From: Nannocystis sp. RBIL2
GTDB lineage: Bacteria; Myxococcota_A; Polyangia; Nannocystales; Nannocystaceae
Assembly (NCBI RefSeq): GCF_026626745.1
Contig: NZ_JAPNJW010000001.1
Location: 5,130,001-5,194,000, forward strand
DNA length: 64,000 nt
Direction of reading: 5' to 3'
A model generated the notes under the pieces. The model worked only from the letters and a program-made list of their open reading frames with translations, did not search any database and was not told where the DNA came from. Below are positions 17,934 through 26,008 of this stretch, in pieces; the stretch's first letter is position 1, and every line of letters begins with the position of its first letter. The position numbers and the translations under genes were made by a program.

Positions 17934-19249
17934 CGTCCTCGCCGCCGGCGCGCCAGCAGCAGCAGGCCGCCGAGTAGCCACGAGCTGTCCCAAGAGACAG
18001 ACTGTCCCGAAGTGCAGGAGCAACCGCGCTCGGCCAGCTCGCCGCCGTCGGCCCCGGCGCTTGCCTCGTCGCCGCTGTCCTCCTCGCCGGTGTCGCCGGT
18101 CGGGTCGATCGGCCCCGGCGGCTCGGGCTGCGGCTGCGGCTGCGGCTGCGGCTGCGGCTCGGGTTCAGGCTCAGGCTCCGGCGGCGGCGGTTCCGGCTCG
18201 GGAGGCGGCGGTTCCGGCTCCGGCTCGGGTTCAGGCTCAGGCTCCGGCTCCGGCTCCGGCCCCGGGAACGGCCCCTGACCGAACGGCTCGCCGCAGATGG
18301 CGCTCCAGCCCCCGCTCTGCGCGGTCGAGCAGCCGTCGCCCCACGTGCTCTGCGGATCCATCAAGTCGCCGGGGAAGCCGCCGCACTCGGCCGTGGGTGT
18401 CCAGTTGCCGGCCGTGTCGAAGCACGGCGACAGGTCGACGCCCGCGGCCTCCTCGAGCCACTGCATGTGCGGCCAGAACATCTCGTACACCGTGCCGAAC
18501 CCGCACACTTCTTCGCCGGGCTCCGGGAACTCATCGCCGAGGTGCAACGTCGAGGCCGCGCCGAGCAACCGCCACGTGCCGTCGCCCATGCGCAAGTAAG
18601 CCGGCCCGCCGGAGTCGCCGAAGCACCCGCCGTGCTCGGGCCCCACCATCACGATGTCGTTGGCGGCGAGCGAGACCTCGATGACCGACTGCGTGGTGAA
18701 CCGCTTGCGACCGCCGCCGGTGGGCAGCGGGTTGCCCTCGGGATCGAGGACGGCATTGGTCGCGCCGAAGCCGACGATCGTGACCTGCGAGTTCAGCAGC
18801 GGGTCGACCTCGCAGCCCATGATGAGCGGCACCCGCGGCACCTCGTGCACCGGCTGCGCGAGCTTGCAGAACGCGAGGTCGTTGACCATCGCGCCGGAGT
18901 CCCACTGCGGATGCGTGGCGCACTCGGTCACCGCCACCTTGCGCACCGGCGCCGCGACGTCCTCGCCGAACATCACGCTGCCCGGCACGGCCCACGAAAG
19001 TCCCGGGTCCATGCAGTGGGCCGCGAACACGACGACGCTCGGATCGACCAGCGAGCCGGTGCAGAAGAACCCGTCGGTGCTGGCGTCGAGCATCGCCACC
19101 GCGCTCGGGAAGTCGCACTCGCCCGCCTCTTCGCCGCCGAAGATCGGCTGCGGCGGCGGCGGGCTCGCGTCCGCCAACTCACCGGCGAACGCCGGACCCG
19201 CGACCAGCGCCACGAGCCCGCAGACCACCGCTGCCCCGAGTGTACGCAT
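17930..19249 (-). CDS. Trypsin-like serine protease with MYXO-CTERM-like tail
   Basis: 439 aa. A signal peptide (MRTLGAAVV... GPAFAG) is followed by an S1 chymotrypsin fold. Catalytic triad seen: His in FAAHCMD (about 76), Asp in NDLAFCKL (about 123), Ser in GCFGDSGGPAY (about 210). A long Pro-Glu/Pro-Gln repeat spacer (about 330-385) leads to a C-terminal Cys pair (GCSCTSG), a hydrophobic stretch and RRRRGR, the tripartite layout of MYXO-CTERM surface-sorting signals. A cell-surface protease is therefore likely. An ATG at 19249 gives a proper signal peptide; upstream extensions overlap the divergent gene. Confidence 0.88.
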   Translation of the reverse strand: MRTLGAAVVCGLVALVAGPAFAGELADASPPPPQPIFGGEEAGECDFPSAVAMLDASTDGFFCTGSLVDPSVVVFAAHCMDPGLSWAVPGSVMFGEDVAAPVRKVAVTECATHPQWDSGAMVNDLAFCKLAQPVHEVPRVPLIMGCEVDPLLNSQVTIVGFGATNAVLDPEGNPLPTGGGRKRFTTQSVIEVSLAANDIVMVGPEHGGCFGDSGGPAYLRMGDGTWRLLGAASTLHLGDEFPEPGEEVCGFGTVYEMFWPHMQWLEEAAGVDLSPCFDTAGNWTPTAECGGFPGDLMDPQSTWGDGCSTAQSGGWSAICGEPFGQGPFPGPEPEPEPEPEPEPEPEPPPPEPEPPPPEPEPEPEPQPQPQPQPQPEPPGPIDPTGDTGEEDSGDEASAGADGGELAERGCSCTSGQSVSWDSSWLLGGLLLLARRRRGR

Positions 19250-19310
19250 GCGGCCCAGGCTCCCACCCTCGCCGGCCGCGTGCAAGCGCGAACCGGGTAT
19301 CATCGCGCGC

Positions 19311-20336
19311 GTGTACGCCCCCCTCCTCGCGCTCGGACTCGCGGCCGCAGCCCCCGAGTGGAGCGCGACCTCGTCACCCGTCGACGCCCACGCGACACCT
19401 CCGTCCGCACCCGTGATCGTCTCATCGGCGACGCCCGCGTCCGCGACTTCGACATTTCTCTCCACGCCCGCGACCTCATCACCGGCGATCTCGACACCTC
19501 CGCCCGCGGCCGCGACTTCGACCTTTTCCTCCGCGCCCGCGGCGACCTCACCCGATGCGATCACCGAGGTCGTGCCCACGACCTCGACACCGGCGACCTC
19601 GTCACCCGCGACCTCACCCGACGCGACCACCGACGTCACGCCTGCGACCTCGTCACCACCCGCCGAGCCCACGACCTCGTCGCCCGCCGTCGTCGCCGAA
19701 CCCCAGCCGTCACCCGTCGACGCCGCCGAACCCCAGCCCGCGACGTCGCCATCCCCCGCGTCGACCGCCCCTACCACCTCCTCACCGCCTCCCGCAGGAT
19801 CCTCGCCCCCCACGCGCCCGCGCTGGTGGGGACCCGATCCGCGGCCGAAGGTCAGCGGCTACGGCGGCCCTGCCCTGCGCCTGTCCGGCCTGAACGGCGC
19901 GTTCGCGGCCTTCGTCGGCCTCGAGGGCGGCATCAACATCCTGCAGCGGCTCACGATCGGCGCCTCGCTGCAATGGCTGCTCAACCCCGTCGAGGCCGGC
20001 CCGTTCGCCCGCGGCGCGGCCACCCGGATCAACATCAACTACGGCGGCCTAGTGGTCGACGTCGCCTACGTCCGCGGCAAGCGAGTCGCCGGCACACTCG
20101 GCGGCCTGCTCGGCGGCGGCGGCGGTTGCGTGCAGAACCCCGAGAACGGCCGCTGCGCCGACAAGACCGCCTTCTTCGTCGGCGAGCCGCGAGCCGGCCT
20201 CCGCGTCGTCCTCGCCCCCATCGTCCGCCTGCACCTCGCCCTCGGCTACCGCTTCGTCGCCGCCCGCACCTGGACCGCCCCGGCCAACCTCGGCGGACCC
20301 GTGGGCACCGTGATGCTCGAGTTCGGCTGGTTTTGA
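19311..20336 (+). CDS. Outer-membrane-type protein with Ser/Thr/Pro-rich N-region
   Basis: 341 aa from GTG 19311. Signal peptide VYAPLLALGLAAAA, then about 145 residues of low-complexity ATSSPA-type sequence, then a C-terminal part (about 175-341) with alternating Gly/aromatic strands (INYGGLVVDVAYVRGKRVAG, LHLALGYRFVAAR) ending in FGWF, which resembles an outer-membrane beta-barrel. The start is uncertain because the frame stays open far upstream across the antisense protease. I do not recognise a named family. Confidence 0.6.
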   Translation: MYAPLLALGLAAAAPEWSATSSPVDAHATPPSAPVIVSSATPASATSTFLSTPATSSPAISTPPPAAATSTFSSAPAATSPDAITEVVPTTSTPATSSPATSPDATTDVTPATSSPPAEPTTSSPAVVAEPQPSPVDAAEPQPATSPSPASTAPTTSSPPPAGSSPPTRPRWWGPDPRPKVSGYGGPALRLSGLNGAFAAFVGLEGGINILQRLTIGASLQWLLNPVEAGPFARGAATRININYGGLVVDVAYVRGKRVAGTLGGLLGGGGGCVQNPENGRCADKTAFFVGEPRAGLRVVLAPIVRLHLALGYRFVAARTWTAPANLGGPVGTVMLEFGWF

Positions 20337-20338
20337 GG

Positions 20339-20358
20339 ACATGCCCTTCAGGGCATGT
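20339..20358. repeat. Palindrome between convergent genes
   Basis: ACATGCCC (20339-20346), loop TTCA, GGGCATGT (20351-20358), followed by TCTTTAA. A perfect 8-bp stem 2 nt after the stop of the barrel-like gene. With the short T-rich tail it could act as a terminator. It is a TGCCC variant of the dispersed palindrome family. Confidence 0.75.
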
Positions 20359-20429
20359 TCTTTAAACCATATAGGAGCGCTCGCCGGTCGGTCCGTCCGG
20401 TCGCCCGCCTGCGCGAGCGCGACGTCCAG

Positions 20430-22090
20430 TCAAGCACCCGGCTGGCTGGCGTACAGCGCCCGCGCGGCCGCCCGCTGCAGCTCGCCGCCGACGGTCCGCG
20501 GCAGGGCGCCCACGGGCACCTGGACCAGCGCGGCGACCTGCAGCCCGAGGGCCGCCTGGATCCGCCGGCGCAGGGTGGCGGCCATCGTGTTCAACACCAC
20601 CCGGTCGACCGGTCGGCCCTCAGCCACCACCACGAGCTCGTCGCTGAGCTTGCCCGGGCGCGTCAGCGCGATCACCTGGCCCGCGCAGATCCCCGGCACC
20701 CGCGCCGCCTCGCGCTCGATCGGCTGCGGGTCGTAGCTGCAGCCCTGCACCACGATCGCGTCGTCGTTCGCCGCGAGCGCGACCTCGACGCGAGGCGCCG
20801 CGTTCCCCACCTCGACCGCCGAAGAAAATGTCGGGTAGGACATGTCCTTACGGCCAGAAGACCCGCCGATCCTCGACGCTCGCTCGAGCGACTCACCCGC
20901 CACGTCCTGCGGGCGCAAGGCCGCGGCCACGAGCGACAACACGTCTCGCCCGCTCGACCCGCCGAGCACCGTCGCGCCCTCGCGGACCGTGATCTGGGCC
21001 AGGATCGGCGCCTTCGTCACGCGGAGCTGCCCCGCCCCCTCGCTCGCCGACGCGCCGCTGTTTGCATCCTGTCCGCGAGGCCCAGCGAGCGCCGGCGTCG
21101 CCTCGCTCGTCGCTACGCTCATGTCCTGCTCGCTACGCCCGCCCGGTCCGCCGAGGGCCGTCGCCCCCTCGCTCGATGCAGTGCTCGCCACGATCTGTTC
21201 ATGACGTCCCATAAGCTTTTCCTGAGCCTGATCCGCGACTGCCGACTCGGCCGCCGCTGCTTGCACTTTCTCGCCGCCGGTCCCGAGCACTCGCACGCGC
21301 GACGGCTCGGTCTGCTCCTCGATCATCGCCAGCGCCGAGTCCGCGATCGCCACGGTCACACCGAGCTCGTCGATCAGTTGTCGCCAGCGGACCGCATCGC
21401 GTACTGGAGGTTTGGGGATCACGAACGGCACCCGGCGACGCAGCGGCGCCAGCACTGCCGCGATCAAGCAGCGGTCGAGACCGGCACACGCCAGCACCTT
21501 GTCACCGGCCTCGGGCGACCGCGTCTGCGCCAGCGCTGCGTCTGCCGCGGCCACCAGAGCTGCGTGCGTGTAGCTGGTGACCTGCCCGGTCCCGGTGCGA
21601 TCCGTCGTACAGACCAGCAGCGCCACATCGTCCCCTTTAAAAAGTGCCGCGTTCGCCAGGAACACCGGACCCAGCGGATGCTCGCCGAGGTCGTCGATCA
21701 ACTGCTCGCGCACCTCGCCGAGCGGCGGCAGCGATCCGCGCGACGACGGACGGATCACCCGCTGCGCCTCGCTCGCGCGCATCACCTCCGTCACCTCGAC
21801 GCGCCAAACCTCCGCCGAGCGGCCGGACGGATCGGGGAGCACCACCGGCACCACCCCGGCGCGCAGCGCCCGAGTGTCGCAACGACCATGTACTCCGGGT
21901 CAGGTGCCGCGATCGCCACTCGCTCGCCGCGACGGATCCCCCGCGACACCAGGCGCGCCGCGAAGCCCTCGACCGCCACCACCAGCTCGCCGAAGCTGCG
22001 GATCCGCTTCGCGCCGTCGTCGCCGACGATCACGAGGCCCGGGAGAGGACAGCCGCGGAGAGCCACGAGCGAATGGACCAGGGTCGACAC
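20430..22090 (-). pseudogene. Fatty-acyl-AMP ligase-like gene, frameshifted and repeat-invaded
   Basis: The N-terminal frame (GTG 22090, VSTLVHSLVALRG, as in FAAL starts) runs to VATLG. It then continues in another frame as VVPVVLPDP, CTTDRTGTGQVT (the ATP-binding loop region), PQPIEREAARVPG and ALPRTVGGELQR (the C-terminal lid). Adding one G to the GGG run at 21869-21871 would restore a single frame, so one base appears deleted. Family members activate fatty acids as acyl-adenylates for lipid or polyketide assembly. The central adenylation core (about 20830-21200) is replaced by low-complexity repeats, and the usual acidic core motifs are missing. A sequencing error could explain the frameshift but not the degraded core. 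Confidence 0.65.
20838..21190. repeat. Degenerate ~50 bp repeats inside the FAAL remnant
   Basis: Four imperfect copies begin near 20838, 20940, 21066 and 21122, each starting with a TGTCC-like box followed by CCCGCCGAG-like and GTCGC-CCTCGC blocks. The first begins with the perfect palindrome GGACATGTCC (20838-20847). They coincide with the region where the ligase loses similarity to its family. Confidence 0.5.
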
Positions 22091-22229
22091 GCCCCACTTT
22101 AGCGGCACGAGGGGCCGACTCGGATGACGAGGTCGCGCACGCCGAGCATCTCTCGTCATGGAGCCGCGGCCGCTCGGTCTCCCGAAGAGGAACTGCGCGC
22201 TTCGCCGTCCGCGCTGATAGTTTTCATCC

Positions 22230-23081
22230 GTGCTGCTGTTGACGCAGGCGCCGGACCCGCCGCCCGAAGACGGCGATGACATCGTCGCCTCCACGCGCGC
22301 CGCGATAGCCGCCGGCTTCAATTCGTTGCATCTGCCGCCCGACGCCGACCACCGCGGCGATCTGCTGAGCCCGATCGCCGCCCTGGCGATGCGCCCCGTC
22401 CGCGAACCAGCCGTGTGGATCGGCACGATCCCCGAACCTGCCACCTATCGCGCCGTGTATGCCGCCCTGCGCGCCCGCGGCGTCGACCTCGTCAACGACC
22501 CCGACGCGCACCTGCAGGTGATGGAGTTCGACCGCGCCTATCCGCGGCTCGAGGGGCTCACCCCGACCAGCGTCGTCGTCACCGATCTCTCTGATGTCGA
22601 GGCCGCCGCCGCGGTCGTCGGCCTGCCCGCCTTCGTCAAGGGCGCCGTCCTCTCGCGCAAGCACCTCGGCTGGCGCCACTGCGTCGCTACGACGATCCCC
22701 GAGCTGCGCGAGCGCGTGGCCGCAGTGCTGCGCAGCTCGTTTCACTCCCGCGGCCGGGCGATCGTGCGGACGCTCGCTCCCCTCCGCCATCACCGCGTCG
22801 CCGCCACCGACGTGCCGATCGCCCACGGCTACTACTGGCCGTACTTCCACGAATTCGTGGCGCTGTCGCCCGCCGAGGAGGCCGAGGTCCTGGCCCTGGC
22901 CCGCCACGCCGCCGCCCGCCTCGACGCCCCGCTGCTGTCCCTCGACATCGCCCAGCTCGAGTCCGGCGCGTGGATCGTCATCGAACCCGGCGACCCACAA
23001 TTCTCCGGCCTGAGCTTCATCGCCCCGCGCCCGCTGTGGCGCCGCCTCGCCGAGCGCCTGTCCCTCGAGACAGGCTCATGA
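22230..23081 (+). CDS. ATP-grasp domain protein
   Basis: 283 aa. The C-terminal two-thirds follow an ATP-grasp plan: a nucleotide-binding strand with LPAFVKGAVLSRKHLGW (Lys), a middle segment RAIVRTLAPL, and the metal-binding strand LLSLDIAQLESGAWIVIEPGD, where Asp/Glu/Glu would bind Mg2+. Family members ligate carboxyl groups to amines through acyl-phosphates. The specific substrate is unknown. The gene starts 139 bp from the divergent FAAL remnant. Its last sense codons (LSLETGS) are formed by a dispersed palindrome at 23057-23074. Confidence 0.7.
   Translation: MLLLTQAPDPPPEDGDDIVASTRAAIAAGFNSLHLPPDADHRGDLLSPIAALAMRPVREPAVWIGTIPEPATYRAVYAALRARGVDLVNDPDAHLQVMEFDRAYPRLEGLTPTSVVVTDLSDVEAAAAVVGLPAFVKGAVLSRKHLGWRHCVATTIPELRERVAAVLRSSFHSRGRAIVRTLAPLRHHRVAATDVPIAHGYYWPYFHEFVALSPAEEAEVLALARHAAARLDAPLLSLDIAQLESGAWIVIEPGDPQFSGLSFIAPRPLWRRLAERLSLETGS
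23057..23074. repeat. TGTCC-type palindrome at the end of the ATP-grasp gene
   Basis: CCTGTCCCTCGAGACAGG: arms CCTGTC/GACAGG. It is located in frame 7 bp before the stop codon. The same core recurs in the B3/4-domain gene at 29153. Confidence 0.75.
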
Positions 23082-23111
23082 GCTTGCTGTCTTCTGCTCT
23101 TTCGGACATGT

Positions 23112-23948
23112 CTACATCGCCATGTCCTTTAGAACAGCCTCATCCCCCAGATAAAATGTCCCCGACTTGACCAGCACCGCGCGGCCGGTGATGAGCACCC
23201 GCTCCCCCGCCATTTCGCACCGCAGCTCGCCGCCGCGGCGGGACACCTGGCGGGCGCGGAGCTGCGACTTGCCCAGGCGTTCGCTCCACAGCGGCGTCAG
23301 AGTGCAGTGGGCCGAGCCGGTCACCGGGTCTTCGGGGATCCCCTGCACCGGCGCGAAGAAGCGTGACACGAAGTCCACGTCCGCGTCGGGTTCACCGCCC
23401 GGGGCAGTGGCGATCACCGCGAACACCCCGGCCAAGCGGCTCAGCGCCGCCATGTCGGGCCGCAGCGCCCGCACCTCCGCCGCGCTGGCGAACACCGCCA
23501 CCAGGTCGCGCGACGCCAGCAGCTCGAGCGGCCGCCGGCCGAGCGCCGCGATCACCTCTTCGGACATGTCCTGTGGGACAGGCGGCCGCGCCGGGAAGTC
23601 GAGCGTGAAGTCCTCGCCGTCGCGGGCGACCTCGAGCGGACCGGACAGGGTCCAGAAGCGCAGGCGGGTCGGCGCGCCGGCGCGCAGGCGCGAGTGGACG
23701 AAGGCGGCGGCGAGGGTGGCATGTCCGCAGAGATCGACCTCGACCTCGGGGGTGAACCAGCGCAGGTCGAAGTCGTCCGTGCCGGGGCGCGGCACGTAGA
23801 AAGCCGTCTCCGGCAGCGCGTTCTCGGCCGCGATCTGCTGCATCGTCGCGTCGGGCAGCCACGCCCGCAGAGGGCACACCGCGGCTGGATTGCCGGCGAA
23901 GCGGCGGTCGGTGAAGGCGTCGACGTGGAAGCAGGCGATCTCGGTCAC
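23112..23948 (-). CDS. PhzF-family protein
   Basis: 278 aa from GTG 23948 (VTEIACFHVDAFTD); ATG 23984 is an alternative adding 12 residues. It has the PhzF diaminopimelate-epimerase-like fold: GNPAAVC near the start, the ENALPETAFY motif with the catalytic Glu, DLCGHATLAAAF, and the second-half mirror DPVTGSAHCTLTPLW. The family includes the phenazine isomerase PhzF, but most members are uncharacterised isomerases. No phenazine genes are present. The last codons overlap a TGTCC-type half-site. The perfect palindrome GGACATGTCC (23562-23571) and a TGTCC/GGACA hairpin (23567-23580) lie inside the gene. Confidence 0.88.
   Translation of the reverse strand: MTEIACFHVDAFTDRRFAGNPAAVCPLRAWLPDATMQQIAAENALPETAFYVPRPGTDDFDLRWFTPEVEVDLCGHATLAAAFVHSRLRAGAPTRLRFWTLSGPLEVARDGEDFTLDFPARPPVPQDMSEEVIAALGRRPLELLASRDLVAVFASAAEVRALRPDMAALSRLAGVFAVIATAPGGEPDADVDFVSRFFAPVQGIPEDPVTGSAHCTLTPLWSERLGKSQLRARQVSRRGGELRCEMAGERVLITGRAVLVKSGTFYLGDEAVLKDMAM
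23562..23580. repeat. Double TGTCC-type palindrome inside the PhzF gene
   Basis: GGACATGTCC (23562-23571) is a perfect 10-bp palindrome. Its right half also forms the hairpin TGTCC, loop TGTG, GGACA (23567-23580). Both are read through in the coding sequence. Confidence 0.7.
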
Positions 23949-24011
23949 GCGGGTCAATCTACCGGAGCGCCCGCGGACCGTCATACTGAGGGAGTGGACT
24001 CCCGTTCGCCC

Positions 24012-24281
24012 ATGCGGATCGCCGTCGAGTCGCTGGCCGAGGCTCGCGCCGCCGCCGGAAGCGGCGACCTCGCGCGCGCCCTCGACCTCGTCGACGACGG
24101 CCTCGCGGCTCTCGGGCCGCACTACCAGCGTTCCGGCCTGATCGACGACTCTGGCCTCAAGCTCACCCTCGCGGCAGTGCGCCGGCGCCAGGGCGACGCC
24201 GCCGGCGCGTTCGCGGCGATGGAGCGCGTCCTGGAGGATCGGATCGCTACTTACGAGGGCCGCAGCGGCGACGCCTCCTGA
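24012..24281 (+). CDS. Small hypothetical protein
   Basis: 89 aa, Ala/Leu/Asp-rich and mostly helical (ESLAEARAAAGSGDLARALD, LVDDGLAALG), resembling one or two TPR-like helix pairs. GTG 23994 is an alternative in-frame start. It diverges from the PhzF gene, and its stop overlaps a possible ATG of the next gene (TGATG). Function unknown. Confidence 0.5.
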   Translation: MRIAVESLAEARAAAGSGDLARALDLVDDGLAALGPHYQRSGLIDDSGLKLTLAAVRRRQGDAAGAFAAMERVLEDRIATYEGRSGDAS

Positions 24282-24316
24282 TGGCCGCGCGGCCGCCGAT
24301 GTGCTGTCATCGTCCC

Positions 24317-24643
24317 ATGCCCGCCGAACCGTCACCGCCCGCCGAGCGCTCGCGCCTGTCCACCGCGTCGGCAGTGCTCGCGGTGATTCCGCTGCTCGCG
24401 CTCGGCCTGCGGTTCCTTCTGGATGACTTCGTCCGCGGCACCGGCCTCGCCGCCGATATCGCCTCGTCGCTGCTCGAGCTCAGCCTGCTGTGCGTCCCGC
24501 TGGCGCTGCCCATGGGCCTGGCGGCGAGCTGGCGCCACCTGAGCGGCCCCTCGCGCCCGGGCATGGCCCTCGCGCTGCTCGGCACGCTGCTGGCGGGCGC
24601 CGAGCTGCTGCTGCTGATCATTATCGCCAACGCCGAGTTTTGA
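24317..24643 (+). CDS. Small membrane protein, three helices
   Basis: 109 aa from ATG 24317 (an ATG at 24281, overlapping the previous stop, is possible). Three hydrophobic stretches (ASAVLAVIPLLALGLRFLL, SSLLELSLLCVPLALPMGLA, GMALALLGTLLAGAELLLLI) make it an integral membrane protein. No family is recognised. It probably shares a transcript with the small gene before it. Confidence 0.55.
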   Translation: MPAEPSPPAERSRLSTASAVLAVIPLLALGLRFLLDDFVRGTGLAADIASSLLELSLLCVPLALPMGLAASWRHLSGPSRPGMALALLGTLLAGAELLLLIIIANAEF

Positions 24644-24708
24644 CGAGCCGCGGCGCGACCTGTCTCTTCGAGCAGTTTAATGCAGGCCGCCGACGCGCCG
24701 CGATGCGC

Positions 24709-24930
24709 TCAGCGCCGCTCGAAGCACTCGCGCCCTTCGGCGCAGCTCTCGGGCACGCTGAGGTCGCCGTCGGGGCCGGTCACGAACTGCGTGCGCAGGC
24801 AGTGATAATTGCTCGAGCGGCTGGTGCTGAACGCGTCGGGCGTGTCGCGCCCGTACACGTGCATCGCCTTGGTCCGCAGGTGGCGGCAGACTGGCTGGTC
24901 GGGGTCGACGACGCGCAGAAAGGTCGGCAT
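24709..24930 (-). CDS. Small Cys-containing conserved protein
   Basis: 73 aa. It has four Cys (PVCRHLRTKAM, NYHCLRTQ, ESCAEGREC) and a fixed N-terminus MPTFLRVVDPDQPVCRHLRT. I believe similar small proteins occur in other myxobacteria, but I do not know a function. It follows the FAD subunit of the molybdenum hydroxylase by 17 bp on the same strand, so it is likely the last gene of that operon. The Cys could bind a metal. This is inference. Confidence 0.6.
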   Translation of the reverse strand: MPTFLRVVDPDQPVCRHLRTKAMHVYGRDTPDAFSTSRSSNYHCLRTQFVTGPDGDLSVPESCAEGRECFERR

Positions 24931-24947
24931 GGCGGGCTCGCTTTCTC

Positions 24948-25952
24948 TCACTCCGGGAGCGGCACGCCGGCGACGCGGTGCAGCACCTCGCGGAGCAGCC
25001 CCTGGGCCAGCGGAATTTTATAGGCGTTGTCGCGCAGCGGCTTCGCCCCGCCGAGGGCCGCCTTGGCCGCCTCGGCGAACAGCGCCTCGCTCGGCGGCTT
25101 GCCCTCGAGCACGGCCTCGGCCTCGCGGCTGCGCCAGGGGATCGGCGCCACGTGGCCGAGGGCCACGCGCACGTCGGTCATCGCACCTGACCGAAGGGAC
25201 ATCCTCACCGCGGCCTCCGCCAGCGGCCAGTCGTGCGACTGCTTCTCCTTGACCGCCGCGTAGCCGGAGCGCTGCTCCGGCCCCGGCTTCGGCAGGATCG
25301 CCCGCACCAGCACCTCGCCCGGCTGCAGCGCGTGCTCGCGCTTCGAATCCTGCTTCGGCGTCACGAACAGCTCGGCGATCGGCAGCGTGCGCGGCGAGGG
25401 CCCGCGGATCTCCACCTGCGCGTCGAGGGCCGTCAGCGCGCACGCCAGAGTCGACGGGTGGACGATGAAGCTCGGCCCGCCGCCGAGGATCGCGTGGAAC
25501 TTGTTCTCCCCCGCCACTGCCAGGCAGGCAGTGCCGCCCTTCTTCAGGCACACCAGATCGGCGTGGCGGAAGTACCAGCAGCGCGGCCGCTGCAGCAGGT
25601 TGCCGCCGAGCGTCGCGGCGTTGCGGATCGTCGGCGTCGCCGCCGAGCCGGCCGCCTCGCGCAGCGCCGCGTGGGCCTCGCCGAAGCCCTCGTGCGCCGC
25701 CAGCTGCGCCAGCGTCACCAGGGCGCCGATCTGCACGCGCTCGTCCCCGGGCCCGAGCGCGCGCAGGACCTCGCGGTCCGCCTCGCCCAGCCAGCGCAGC
25801 TCGACCAGCCGGGCCGGCGCCTCGAGGCCCTCCTTCATGCGGTCGATGAGGTCGATCCCGCCGGCTCGCAGCGCGCTGTCCTGCGGGCTCGCGCTCGCCA
25901 GCTCGGCGGCCTCGGCCAGGGTCTTGGGGCGGCTCAGCACGAACGGTTGCAT
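24948..25952 (-). CDS. Molybdenum hydroxylase FAD subunit (PaoB/YagS-like)
   Basis: 334 aa. FAD-binding subunit of the xanthine dehydrogenase family (CoxM type). It carries the flavin from substrate-derived electrons. Seen: the N-terminal strand LRAGGIDLIDRMK, TIRNAATLGGNLLQ (FAD contact), then RCWYFR...VCLKKGGTACLAVAGENKFHAILG, which matches the extra [4Fe-4S]-binding loop of PaoB. Three Cys align, while the usual fourth position looks like Phe/Ile with another Cys nearby (STLAC). The start ATG 25952 has GGAAAG about 4-9 nt upstream. It is the third gene of a 2Fe-2S, Mo, FAD operon. Confidence 0.88.
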   Translation of the reverse strand: MQPFVLSRPKTLAEAAELASASPQDSALRAGGIDLIDRMKEGLEAPARLVELRWLGEADREVLRALGPGDERVQIGALVTLAQLAAHEGFGEAHAALREAAGSAATPTIRNAATLGGNLLQRPRCWYFRHADLVCLKKGGTACLAVAGENKFHAILGGGPSFIVHPSTLACALTALDAQVEIRGPSPRTLPIAELFVTPKQDSKREHALQPGEVLVRAILPKPGPEQRSGYAAVKEKQSHDWPLAEAAVRMSLRSGAMTDVRVALGHVAPIPWRSREAEAVLEGKPPSEALFAEAAKAALGGAKPLRDNAYKIPLAQGLLREVLHRVAGVPLPE

Positions 25953-26008
25953 GGTCTTTCCGTCATGTTTGAGAGGACATGTCCCGAAGGTAACCTCGGA
26001 GGTCGGCC

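Noticed and set aside
20430..22090. Active lipopeptide or polyketide gene cluster around the FAAL
   Set aside because: The gene is frameshifted with a degraded core, and no PKS, NRPS or carrier protein is nearby.
23112..23948. Phenazine biosynthesis
   Set aside because: Only a PhzF-fold protein is present, and PhzF-like proteins are widespread outside phenazine clusters. No phzA-E or G genes are seen.
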